Shown: in pieces, positions 51,108 to 59,212 of the stretch
How the letters are laid out: the number at the start of each line of letters is the position of its first letter
How positions within the stretch are numbered: the stretch's first letter is position 1
Assembly (NCBI GenBank): GCA_902522775.1
Contig: CABYWQ010000002.1
Span: 122,496-186,495, forward strand
Direction of reading: 5' to 3'
Source: Eutrophosalina sp902522775
GTDB lineage: Bacteria > Bacteroidota > Bacteroidia > Flavobacteriales > Flavobacteriaceae
DNA length: 64,000 bases
The notes under the pieces: generated by a model
Told to the model about the DNA's origin: nothing
The model's database searches: none
What the model saw: the letters and a program-made list of their open reading frames with translations, nothing else
Made by a program: the position numbers and the translations under genes

Positions 51108-52183
51108 TGAAAGTATTAGATAAGTATATAATTAAAAAATTTTTTTCAACATTTTTTGTTATGTTTTTGTTATTTATACCAATTGGAATCTTAGTTGATA
51201 TTTCAGAAAAGATTGATAAGTTTAAAGAACATGATTTGAGTTACTCATTAATTGTGGATTATTACTTGGATTTTATTTGGTATTATGGTTATTTTTTAAT
51301 TCCAATATTTATTTTTTTATCTGTAATCTGGTTTACATCCAAACTTTCAAATAATTCTGAAATAGTAGCAATTTTAAGTTCCGGAATTTCCTATAATAGA
51401 TATTTAAAACCTTTTATGATTTGTGGAATAGTAATTGCGTTTATGACTTTTATATCAGGAATGTTTATAGTTCCAAAAAAAAATAAAAGCTTCAACGAAT
51501 TCCAGTTTAAATATTTAAGTAAAAACAAAAAAGACAGAAGTATTAATAAATTATACAAACAGATTAATGAAAATGATTTCGTGTACGTTAGCTCTTATAA
51601 CCCAACAAGAAATCAAGCTTATAATTTTTCATATGAAGTTTTTGAAAAAAATAAATTAAAGGAAAAAATTTTTTCTCACAATATTAGATGGGTTGAAGAA
51701 GATAGTTTGTATAGACTAACAGATTACTTTAAGAGAAAATATGTTGGCAATGAGGAAATAATAGAAACAAAAAAAATTTTTGATACAATTTTTAATTTTT
51801 CTATTAATGATTTATCACCTGTCACATATCAGGCTAAAACTCTCAATTTATTTGAGCTTAATAAATTTATAAAAATAGAGAAAGCTAGTGGCTCCCCTCT
51901 ATTATCAATTCATGTGCTTGAAAGGAATAAAAGATATACACTTCCTGTTACTATTTTAATTTTAACGATATTAGCTGTTGCTGTAGCTTCAAATAAAAAA
52001 AGAGGTGGTATTGGTTTGAACTTAGCTCTAGGAATAATTTTGGCTTTTGTATTTATTTTTTTTGATAAACTTTTTTCTGTCTTAGTTTCTCAATCTGATT
52101 TAAATCCAATTGCTGGTGCTTGGATACCAAATTTTGTATTTTTATTTATTACATTTTATATATTAAAAATTGTAAAAAAATAA
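51107..52183 (+). CDS. LptF/LptG-family permease
   Basis: This 358-residue YjgP/YjgQ-family protein has membrane helices near residues 12-32, 60-80 and 98-116, a soluble periplasmic jellyroll in the middle (about 120-265) and three C-terminal helices from about 278. KYIIKKFFSTFFVMFLLFIP and AILSSGISYNRYLKPFMICG are typical. Together with LptB it would drive lipopolysaccharide export from the inner membrane. Whether it is LptF or LptG is not decided. The ATG overlaps the tgt stop. Confidence 0.88.
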   Translation: MKVLDKYIIKKFFSTFFVMFLLFIPIGILVDISEKIDKFKEHDLSYSLIVDYYLDFIWYYGYFLIPIFIFLSVIWFTSKLSNNSEIVAILSSGISYNRYLKPFMICGIVIAFMTFISGMFIVPKKNKSFNEFQFKYLSKNKKDRSINKLYKQINENDFVYVSSYNPTRNQAYNFSYEVFEKNKLKEKIFSHNIRWVEEDSLYRLTDYFKRKYVGNEEIIETKKIFDTIFNFSINDLSPVTYQAKTLNLFELNKFIKIEKASGSPLLSIHVLERNKRYTLPVTILILTILAVAVASNKKRGGIGLNLALGIILAFVFIFFDKLFSVLVSQSDLNPIAGAWIPNFVFLFITFYILKIVKK

Positions 52184-52184
52184 G

Positions 52185-52213
52185 TTTACGACCTGTTTTT
52201 TAATTTATATTTG
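52185..52213 (+). promoter_or_regulatory. Possible promoter of accA (TTTA-N17-TATATTTG)
   Basis: TATATTTG at 52206-52213 is an exact -7 box 10 bases before the accA ATG. The -33 candidate TTTA at 52185-52188 has one mismatch and a 17-base spacer, so it is a weaker assignment. Confidence 0.45.
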
Positions 52214-52223
52214 GAGATTATAT

Positions 52224-53183
52224 ATGGAATATCTTGATTTTGAATTACCATTAAAAGAACTAAAAGATCAGCTTGATAAATGTACTTTAATTGGTGATGA
52301 AAGTAAGGTTGATGTAAGAGATACTTGCAAAAAACTTAAGTTAAAGATTGAAAAAACCAAGAAAAAAATATATTCAAATATAACACCTTGGCAAAGGGTT
52401 CAGTTATCAAGACACCCATCAAGGCCTTATACTCTCGATTATATAAATGCATTAACCGAAGGTTCTTTTTTAGAATTACATGGTGATAGAAATATTTCAG
52501 ATGACAAAGCTATGATTGGCGGGTTAGGGAAAATTGATGATCAAAGTTTTATGTTTATTGGACAACAAAAAGGTTATAATATTAAGACTAGGCAATTTAG
52601 GAATTTTGGTATGGCTAACCCTGAAGGATATAGAAAAGCTTTGCGCTTAATGAAGTTAGCTGAGAAATTTTCAATACCTGTGGTTACTTTTATTGATACA
52701 CCTGGAGCATACCCTGGAATTGAGGCCGAGGAAAAAGGTCAAGCTGAAGCAATTGCAAGAAATCTTTTTGAAATGTTTAATTTAAAAACTCAAATTATTT
52801 GTATAGTTATTGGGGAAGGGGCCTCCGGTGGTGCTTTGGGTATTGGGATCGGTGATAAAATAATGATGCTTGAAAACACTTGGTACTCAGTCATATCTCC
52901 TGAATCATGTTCCTCTATTTTGTGGAGAAGCTGGGATTTTAAGGAGAAAGCAGCTGAAGTTTTAAAGCTCACTCCCTACGATATGAAAAAAAATAAATTA
53001 ATAGATAAAATAATAAAAGAACCTTTAGGAGGTGCTCACCAAAATACAAACAAAGTTTTCAACACAGTAAAAAAAGAGATTTATCAAACATACAAAGAGT
53101 TGAAGAAATTATCGATTACAAAGATTCTTGAGATGAGATCGAATCGATTTACTTCTATGGGCGTATTCCGTGAATTGAAATAG
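52224..53183 (+). CDS. accA: Acetyl-CoA carboxylase carboxyltransferase subunit alpha
   Basis: This 319-residue subunit forms malonyl-CoA with AccD in fatty-acid synthesis. ELHGDRNISDDKAMIGGLGK, TPGAYPGIEAEEKGQAEAIA and VIGEGASGGALGIGIGDKIM are the conserved segments of the carboxyltransferase alpha family. Length and the ending YKELKKLSITKILEMRSNRF are normal. accB, accC and accD are not in the window. Confidence 0.95.
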   Translation: MEYLDFELPLKELKDQLDKCTLIGDESKVDVRDTCKKLKLKIEKTKKKIYSNITPWQRVQLSRHPSRPYTLDYINALTEGSFLELHGDRNISDDKAMIGGLGKIDDQSFMFIGQQKGYNIKTRQFRNFGMANPEGYRKALRLMKLAEKFSIPVVTFIDTPGAYPGIEAEEKGQAEAIARNLFEMFNLKTQIICIVIGEGASGGALGIGIGDKIMMLENTWYSVISPESCSSILWRSWDFKEKAAEVLKLTPYDMKKNKLIDKIIKEPLGGAHQNTNKVFNTVKKEIYQTYKELKKLSITKILEMRSNRFTSMGVFRELK

Positions 53184-53281
53184 TAATATCAACAATTTTA
53201 AATTAGTTATTAACAGTTATTTGTTTGTTTAAATTACTTTTATTTAAACTAAATTACATTATCATTATTTAAGTTTATCAA

Positions 53282-54799
53282 GTGAAACCTTTTAAGAAAA
53301 TAGATTCGGGTTTAAGTGGAAATAATAGTTCTGTTTATTCAATTCAAAAAGGCAAGATTCCTCCTCAAGCTATTGATTTAGAGGAACTGGTTATCGGAGC
53401 AATGATGATAGATAAAAAAGGAGTTGATGAAGTGATTGATATTTTACATCCTGAAGTATTTTATAAACAAAGCCATAAGTTAATTTATTCAGCAATATTA
53501 AATCTTTTTGAACAACAAGAACCAATTGATTTAAAGACTGTTTCATTTCAGTTAAAAAAAGATGCTAATTTAAATTTAGTTGGTGGAGATATATATTTAG
53601 TTGAATTAACTCAAAAAGTTTCCTCATCTGCTCATATTGAATTTCATTCTAGAATTATTTTACAAAAATTTATTCAAAGAAAACTTATAGAAATATCATC
53701 TGAAATAATTGAAAGCTCATATGATGAAACAACTGATGTCTTTGATCTATTAGACAGTGCAGAATCTAAAATTTATGATATCTCACAGGGCAATATTAAA
53801 AAAAACTCACAAACCGCTGAAAATCTTGTAATAGCAGCTAAGAAAAAAATTGAAGAAATTTCAAAAAAAGAAGGTTTAAGTGGAATACCGTCTGGTTTTA
53901 ATGAAATAGATAAACTTACATCTGGATGGCAACAAAGTGATTTAATAATCATTGCTGCTAGGCCTGGAATGGGTAAAACAGCATTTACATTATCAATGGC
54001 TCGAAATATATCAGTTGAAAATAATATTCCTGTCGCTTTTTTTTCTTTAGAAATGTCGGCACTACAATTAATTACTAGATTAATTTCGTCTGAAACCGGA
54101 TTGAATTCTGAAAAATTAAGAACTGGAAAGTTAGAAAAATTTGAATGGGAACAATTAAATGTTAAAGTTTCTTCATTAGAAAGTGCTCCACTTTATATCG
54201 ATGATACACCTTCATTATCTATTTTTGAATTAAGAGCTAAAGCAAGAAGATTGTCTTCTCAATATGGCATAAAATTAATTGTTTTAGATTATTTACAATT
54301 AATGACTATTGGCTCATCACAAAAATCTGGCAATAGAGAACAAGAAATATCAACTATTTCGAGAAATCTAAAAGCTTTAGCTAAGGAGTTAGATATTCCA
54401 ATTATCGCTTTATCTCAATTATCTAGAGCGGTTGAATTAAGAGGAGGTACTAAAAGACCAATCCTTTCTGATCTAAGAGAGTCCGGTGCAATTGAACAAG
54501 ATGCTGATATTGTATCATTTTTATATAGGCCAGAATATTATAAAATTGATGAATGGGATGATGAAGAAAGATCCCCAGCTCTTGGCCAGGCAGAATTTAT
54601 AGTTTCTAAACATAGAAACGGAGGATTAAACTCCATTAAACTTAAATTTATTAGTTCTTTAGGAAAGTTTGAGAACCTAAATTCTTATGAAAATCCATTT
54701 GAATACCAATCAAAATTGAATGAAGACTCAAGAGTTAATCCTGATCAAGCATTTGAAAGCGGAAGTTATAGATCAGATGATGATGATAATCCTTTCTAA
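53282..54799 (+). CDS. dnaB: Replicative DNA helicase DnaB
   Basis: This 505-residue hexameric helicase has the N-terminal domain (GKIPPQAIDLEELVIGAMMI) and RecA-like ATPase with Walker A ARPGMGKTAF, LIVLDYLQLMTI as Walker B, LSQLSRAVELRGGTKRPILS and SDLRESGAIEQDADIVSFLY. No intein or large insert is present. The start is GTG at 53282. A 98-base AT-rich gap separates it from accA, and it ends 1 base from the convergent rplT stop. Confidence 0.95.
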   Translation: MKPFKKIDSGLSGNNSSVYSIQKGKIPPQAIDLEELVIGAMMIDKKGVDEVIDILHPEVFYKQSHKLIYSAILNLFEQQEPIDLKTVSFQLKKDANLNLVGGDIYLVELTQKVSSSAHIEFHSRIILQKFIQRKLIEISSEIIESSYDETTDVFDLLDSAESKIYDISQGNIKKNSQTAENLVIAAKKKIEEISKKEGLSGIPSGFNEIDKLTSGWQQSDLIIIAARPGMGKTAFTLSMARNISVENNIPVAFFSLEMSALQLITRLISSETGLNSEKLRTGKLEKFEWEQLNVKVSSLESAPLYIDDTPSLSIFELRAKARRLSSQYGIKLIVLDYLQLMTIGSSQKSGNREQEISTISRNLKALAKELDIPIIALSQLSRAVELRGGTKRPILSDLRESGAIEQDADIVSFLYRPEYYKIDEWDDEERSPALGQAEFIVSKHRNGGLNSIKLKFISSLGKFENLNSYENPFEYQSKLNEDSRVNPDQAFESGSYRSDDDDNPF

Positions 54800-54800
54800 A

Positions 54801-55145
54801 TTATTGAACTTTTTTTAAAATATCTTCAAATTTTTTTGGATCATTCATTGCTAAATCAGCTAAAACTTTTCTGTTAATAGTAATATTTTTAGACTTTAGC
54901 TTATTTATTAGCAGGGAATATGACATTCCGTGTTCTCTTGAAGCAGCGTTAATCCTTGCAATCCAAAGTGATCTAAAAATTCTTTTTTTGACTTTCCTGT
55001 CTCTGTATGCATAAGTAAGAGCTTTTTCAACTGCATTTTTTGCAACAGTATAAACATTTTTTCTCCTACCAAAATATCCTTTTGCCTTTTTAAGAATCTT
55101 TTTTCTTTTTTGTCTTGAAGCGACTGTATTTACTGATCTTGGCAT
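54801..55145 (-). CDS. rplT: Ribosomal protein L20
   Basis: This 114-residue basic protein matches L20: PRSVNTVASRQKRKKILKKA, GYFGRRKNVYTVAKNAVEKA and LWIARINAASREHGMSYSLL. L20 binds 23S rRNA early in assembly. It is the last gene of the thrS-infC-rpmI-rplT operon, 62 bases after rpmI. No L20-binding pseudoknot could be identified by eye. Confidence 0.96.
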   Translation of the reverse strand: MPRSVNTVASRQKRKKILKKAKGYFGRRKNVYTVAKNAVEKALTYAYRDRKVKKRIFRSLWIARINAASREHGMSYSLLINKLKSKNITINRKVLADLAMNDPKKFEDILKKVQ

Positions 55146-55207
55146 CTTTTAATATAATTTTGACTGAGTTCTTACAAAAACTTTGAACCTTTCGTCTGTT
55201 TCACAAA

Positions 55208-55405
55208 TTACTTTAATCTTAATTGCTTTTTGATATTATTTAAATCACTATCATTAACTAAGCCATCATGAGTTAATTTAAGTTTTCTTTTTTTTGATTT
55301 CTTGGTTAAAATATGATTTTTAAAAGCATGTTTTCTTTTAATTTTTCCAGACCCAGTTATCTTAAATCTTTTTTTTGCACTAGATTTAGTTTTTAATTTA
55401 CTCAT
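55208..55405 (-). CDS. rpmI: Ribosomal protein L35
   Basis: This 65-residue protein starts SKLKTKSSAKKRFKITGSGK and continues IKRKHAFKNHILTKKSKKRK, the L35 pattern. It starts 3 bases after the infC stop in the standard infC-rpmI-rplT order. Confidence 0.95.
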   Translation of the reverse strand: MSKLKTKSSAKKRFKITGSGKIKRKHAFKNHILTKKSKKRKLKLTHDGLVNDSDLNNIKKQLRLK

Positions 55406-55408
55406 TTT

Positions 55409-55969
55409 TTACTTTTTTACTTTTTTTGGGTTCACAAACATAATCATTTTTTTTCCTTCCAATGTAGGTAATTGTTCAACTTTTCCATATTCTTCTAATT
55501 CTTGAGCTAATTTTAAAAGAAGTATTTGGCCTTGTTCTTTAAAAATTATTGATCTTCCTTTGAAGAATACAAAGGCTTTTAATTTTGCACCTTCCTGTAA
55601 AAATTTTATTGCATGTTTCTTCTTAAATTCATAATCATGTTGGTCCGTTTGTGGTCCAAATCTAATTTCCTTCACTATAACTTTTTGAGTTTTAGCCTTT
55701 AAAAACTTTTCTCTTTTCCTTTGATCATATAAAAACTTCTTATAATCTAATGCTTTGCAAACAGGTGGAGAAGCTTTTGGAGAAATTTCAACTAAATCTG
55801 TTTCAAGTGATTTTGCAATTTCCAATGCTTTAGAAATGGGATAAAGACCAATCTCTACATTGTCACCAACCAATCTAACTTCAGTTGATGTAATTTCCTC
55901 ATTTACTTTGTGAGGATTTTTTTTAATTATTCTTCCAGGTCTTCTACCTCTTTTTCTTCTAAGTGCTAT
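55409..55969 (-). CDS. infC: Translation initiation factor IF-3 with a probable AUA start
   Basis: This 186-residue protein has a full IF-3: an N-terminal domain from ALRRKRGRRPGRIIKKNPHK and VRLVGDNVEIGLYPISKALE, the linker region, and a C-terminal domain KVIVKEIRFGPQTDQHDYEF with KAFVFFKGRSIIF. The family N terminus continues upstream of any ATG, GTG or TTG that keeps it intact. The only fitting initiator is ATA at 55969-55967, six codons after an in-frame TAA. An internal TTG at 55873 would delete 32 conserved residues. In E. coli infC starts with AUU, used for self-control by IF-3. It begins 11 bases after the thrS stop. Confidence 0.93.
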   Translation of the reverse strand: MALRRKRGRRPGRIIKKNPHKVNEEITSTEVRLVGDNVEIGLYPISKALEIAKSLETDLVEISPKASPPVCKALDYKKFLYDQRKREKFLKAKTQKVIVKEIRFGPQTDQHDYEFKKKHAIKFLQEGAKLKAFVFFKGRSIIFKEQGQILLLKLAQELEEYGKVEQLPTLEGKKMIMFVNPKKVKK

Positions 55970-55980
55970 AACTTTAAATT

Positions 55981-57915
55981 TTAATTATATGATTTTACTT
56001 CTTGTTCTCTTATAAAATTAACTAATTTCTTAATATTCATATTTCCAATTTCTTTTCCACCTCTTTTTCTAATTGAAATTGTTTCATTATTTAATTCCTT
56101 TTCACCAATAATTCCCATAAATGGAATTTTTGATTTTTCAGCCTCTCTAATTTTTTTACCTACAGTTTCATTTCTCAAATCACAAGAAGCGCGAATGTCG
56201 GACTTTTCTAATAAATTTGAAACTTTTTGAGAGTAATTTTTATGTCTTTCACCTACTGCTATTAATTTAATTTGATTTGTTGTTAACCATAGAGGAAAAT
56301 CACCCTCGGTATGTTCAATTAATATTGCTATAAACCTCTCTAGACTTCCAAAAGGTGCTCGGTGAATCATAACAGGTCTTGAAAAATCATTATTTTTATT
56401 CTTATAAGTGAGGTCAAACCTTTCAGGAAGATTATAGTCAACTTGAATTGTCCCAAGTTGCCATTCTCTTTGCAGAGCATCTTTAACCATGAAATCAAGT
56501 TTTGGTCCATAAAAAGCAGCTTCACCATATTCGATTCTATAATTTAAATTCTTTTCTTCAGTAGCTTCTATAATTGCATCCTCAGCAATCTTCCATATCT
56601 GATCTGAACCAATATATTTTTCTCTATTCACTTTATCTCTTAATGAAATCTGAGCTGTAAAATCTTCAAAGCCTAGTGATTTAAACACAAACAGAACTAA
56701 ATCAATAACATTTTTAAATTCGCTTACTAATTGTTCTTCACTGCAAAAAATATGCGCATCATCTTGAGTAAATCCACGAACTCTAGTTAATCCATGTAGT
56801 TCACCACTTTGTTCATACCTATACACTGTACCAAATTCAGCATACCGTTTAGGCAAATCTTTATAACTCCATTGTTGAGAATTATATATTTCACAATGGT
56901 GAGGGCAATTCATTGGTTTAAGTAAGAATTCTTCATCCACATTAGGAGTTTTGATTGGATGGAAACTACTTTCTCCATATTTATCGTAATGTCCAGAAAT
57001 CTCATATAATTTTTTATTTCCTATGTGGGGTGAAATAACCATTTCATATCCTGCATTTTTTTGAGCTTTTTTTAAAAAATTTTCAAGTCTTTCTCTGAGC
57101 TCAGCTCCTGCAGGCAGCCAAAGAGGTAAACCTTGACCAACTTTATTAGAGAAAGTAAAAAGATTTAATTTTTTCCCAATAATTCTATGATCTCTTTTTT
57201 TTGCTTCGTCAATTAATTTTAAGTACTCATTCAATAATTTTTCTTTAGGAAATGATATTCCGTAAATTCTGGTTAACTGCTTGTTTTTTTCATTACCTCT
57301 CCAATATGCACCAGCAACATTCAAAAGCTTAATACTTTTTATGAACTTCGTATTCATTATATGGCCACCTTTACATAAATCAGAAAAATTAGAATGATCA
57401 CAAAAAGTTATTTCATCATCAATTCCATTTATAAGCTCTAATTTATATTCATTTTTTTCAACTTTATAATAATTTAAGGCATCTTCTTTTGAGCTTTTTC
57501 TCATATTAAAATCATGACCCTCACGACATATTTCAATTATTCTTTTTTCAATTTTTGGAAAATCATTTTCTGAAAAAACGTCGTCCCCAAAGTCAACATC
57601 GTAATAAAAACCGGAATCAATTGCAGGACCTATTGTTAATTTTGATTTTGGATATAATTCTGAAATGACCTGAGCAAGTAAATGAGCTGATGAATGCCAA
57701 AATGCTTTTTTTCCATTTGAATCCTCCCAAGAATAAAATTTAAGTGATCCATTTTCACTCAATTTAGTTGATAATTCAATTGGTTTACCGTTAAACGAAG
57801 CACTTAATATATTTTTAGCCAATGAATTACTTAAAGATTTTGCAATTTGAAAAGGTGTTATTCCATTTTCAAATTTTTTAACTGCACCATCAGGAAATGT
57901 AATATCGAGAATCAT
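55981..57915 (-). CDS. thrS: Threonyl-tRNA synthetase
   Basis: This 644-residue class II synthetase has the TGS domain (LDITFPDGAVKKFENGITPF), the editing domain with AFWHSSAHLLAQVISEL and SDLCKGGHI, a catalytic core with FLLKPMNCPHHCEIY (zinc Cys), YGTVYRYEQSGELHGLTRVR-like motif 2, and an anticodon domain. IHRAPFGSLERFIAILIEH is motif 3. The ATG at 57915 lies 1 base after the upstream gene; a TTG at 57933 would add six residues and overlap it. It leads the infC-rpmI-rplT genes. Confidence 0.95.
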   Translation of the reverse strand: MILDITFPDGAVKKFENGITPFQIAKSLSNSLAKNILSASFNGKPIELSTKLSENGSLKFYSWEDSNGKKAFWHSSAHLLAQVISELYPKSKLTIGPAIDSGFYYDVDFGDDVFSENDFPKIEKRIIEICREGHDFNMRKSSKEDALNYYKVEKNEYKLELINGIDDEITFCDHSNFSDLCKGGHIMNTKFIKSIKLLNVAGAYWRGNEKNKQLTRIYGISFPKEKLLNEYLKLIDEAKKRDHRIIGKKLNLFTFSNKVGQGLPLWLPAGAELRERLENFLKKAQKNAGYEMVISPHIGNKKLYEISGHYDKYGESSFHPIKTPNVDEEFLLKPMNCPHHCEIYNSQQWSYKDLPKRYAEFGTVYRYEQSGELHGLTRVRGFTQDDAHIFCSEEQLVSEFKNVIDLVLFVFKSLGFEDFTAQISLRDKVNREKYIGSDQIWKIAEDAIIEATEEKNLNYRIEYGEAAFYGPKLDFMVKDALQREWQLGTIQVDYNLPERFDLTYKNKNNDFSRPVMIHRAPFGSLERFIAILIEHTEGDFPLWLTTNQIKLIAVGERHKNYSQKVSNLLEKSDIRASCDLRNETVGKKIREAEKSKIPFMGIIGEKELNNETISIRKRGGKEIGNMNIKKLVNFIREQEVKSYN

Positions 57916-57916
57916 A

Positions 57917-58138
57917 TTATAAATCTTTTTCAAAAATATGTTTAATAATGGACATAATTCCAGAGAAAAGGGTAAAAATTGCTGTAACGCAGACTATTAA
58001 TCCTATACTTAGTACAATCATATACCATTGATGCCCCTCATTTTTAAAAGCTTGAAATAAAATTGTTGGACCAAGAAACATTAACAAAACTGTTATTAAA
58101 AGTCTTTTAAATCCAACTATTAGGTAGTTTTTTTTCAT
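57917..58138 (-). CDS. DUF6095-like small membrane protein
   Basis: This 73-residue protein has two membrane helices (about residues 11-29 and 41-63) joined by FQAFKNEGHQWY, and fits the DUF6095 family of flavobacteria with the pattern LGPTILFQAFKN. No function is known. Its ATG overlaps the lgt stop by one base and its stop precedes the thrS ATG by one base, so it is in a tightly packed operon. Confidence 0.75.
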   Translation of the reverse strand: MKKNYLIVGFKRLLITVLLMFLGPTILFQAFKNEGHQWYMIVLSIGLIVCVTAIFTLFSGIMSIIKHIFEKDL

Positions 58139-58971
58139 TAATATTTTTTAATAATGAAACTATTAATCATTAATAATATTCCAATAATTATAAATGGAAT
58201 ACTTAACCATTGACCAGTAGATATAATACCCAAGGTTTTTTCAATTCCGCCTTGACTTTCTTTTACGTACTCAACAACAAATCTTATTGTAAAAAGTGTA
58301 ATTAAAAAAAAGCCAAAAATAAAACCCTTTTTTAGAGATAGTTTTGTTTTATTATATATTAATACCAATAAAATAAAAAGAATTAAATATCCGAAAGCTT
58401 CATAAAGTTGTGCAGGATGTCTTGGCAAACTATCTCCTCTGTTTAAAAAAACGACACCAAAATCTGAGTTTGTAAATTTTCCAACTATTTCTGAATTAAA
58501 AAAGTTACCAATTCTAACAAACATTCCACCTATGGCAACCGCAATTACGAGTCTGTCAAAAATCCAAAGAACAGAATCATATTTGTATCTAATTTTATAA
58601 ATAAAAATTGAAATTATTATACCAACAGTTGCGCCATGACTGGAGAGCCCCCTAAAGCCGATAAAATCCACTCCTGAATCATTTAATTTAATCGGTAAAA
58701 AAATTTCTAATAAATTATTTTGAAAATATTCCCAATTGTAAAAAAAAACTTCACCAAGTCGGGCTCCAATGATTGTCCCTAGCACCATGTGAACAAGAAA
58801 TGGATCAAGTAAATCAACATTTTTTTTCTCATTAATATATATTTTTTTTAAAATTTGAAAGCCAATATAAAAAGCTAACAAAAACATCATACTATACCAA
58901 TGAATTGCAATTGGTCCTAAAGAAAATATTTTCTCATTTGGTGCCCATTCAATTATAAAATCGTTCATCAT
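58138..58971 (-). CDS. lgt: Prolipoprotein diacylglyceryl transferase
   Basis: This 277-residue membrane enzyme attaches diacylglycerol to the lipobox Cys of lipoproteins. It has about seven helices. SLGPIAIHWYSMMFLLAFYI, GTIIGARLGEVFFYNWEYF, FRGLSSHGATVGIIISIF, and RIGNFFNSEIVGKFTNSDFG together with RHPAQLYEAFGYL are the family motifs. Several genes here encode its likely substrates, including the proteins at 9071, 47164 and 62838. Confidence 0.95.
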   Translation of the reverse strand: MMNDFIIEWAPNEKIFSLGPIAIHWYSMMFLLAFYIGFQILKKIYINEKKNVDLLDPFLVHMVLGTIIGARLGEVFFYNWEYFQNNLLEIFLPIKLNDSGVDFIGFRGLSSHGATVGIIISIFIYKIRYKYDSVLWIFDRLVIAVAIGGMFVRIGNFFNSEIVGKFTNSDFGVVFLNRGDSLPRHPAQLYEAFGYLILFILLVLIYNKTKLSLKKGFIFGFFLITLFTIRFVVEYVKESQGGIEKTLGIISTGQWLSIPFIIIGILLMINSFIIKKY

Positions 58972-58990
58972 TCAAATATATATTAAAAAT

Positions 58991-59212
58991 TCATGGGACT
59001 GGATCGTGTCCGCTATCTCCCCATGGATGACATTTTGAAATTCTTAAAATCGAATAATACAGTCCGATAATTAAACCGTGTTTCTTGAGCGCGTTTATAG
59101 CATAGTTTGAACAAGTTGGATTAAATCTACAGTTTAAACCTAAAAAAGGAGAAATAAAAAATTGATATAATTTTATAAAAATAATAAAAGGAAAAATCAC
59201 TATACTTCTCAT
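58991..59212 (-). CDS. yidD: Membrane protein insertion efficiency factor YidD
   Basis: This 73-residue protein contains the YidD hallmark: FFISPFLGLNCRFNPTCSNYA followed by ALKKHGLIIGLYYSILRISKCHPWG. YidD helps insertion of inner-membrane proteins. In many bacteria it lies next to rpmH-rnpA; here it is between cysS and lgt, with its ATG overlapping the cysS stop by one base. Confidence 0.93.
   Translation of the reverse strand: MRSIVIFPFIIFIKLYQFFISPFLGLNCRFNPTCSNYAINALKKHGLIIGLYYSILRISKCHPWGDSGHDPVP

Noticed and set aside
55409..55873. infC starting at the internal TTG
   Set aside because: This would delete 32 residues of conserved IF-3 N-terminal domain that are still encoded in frame upstream.
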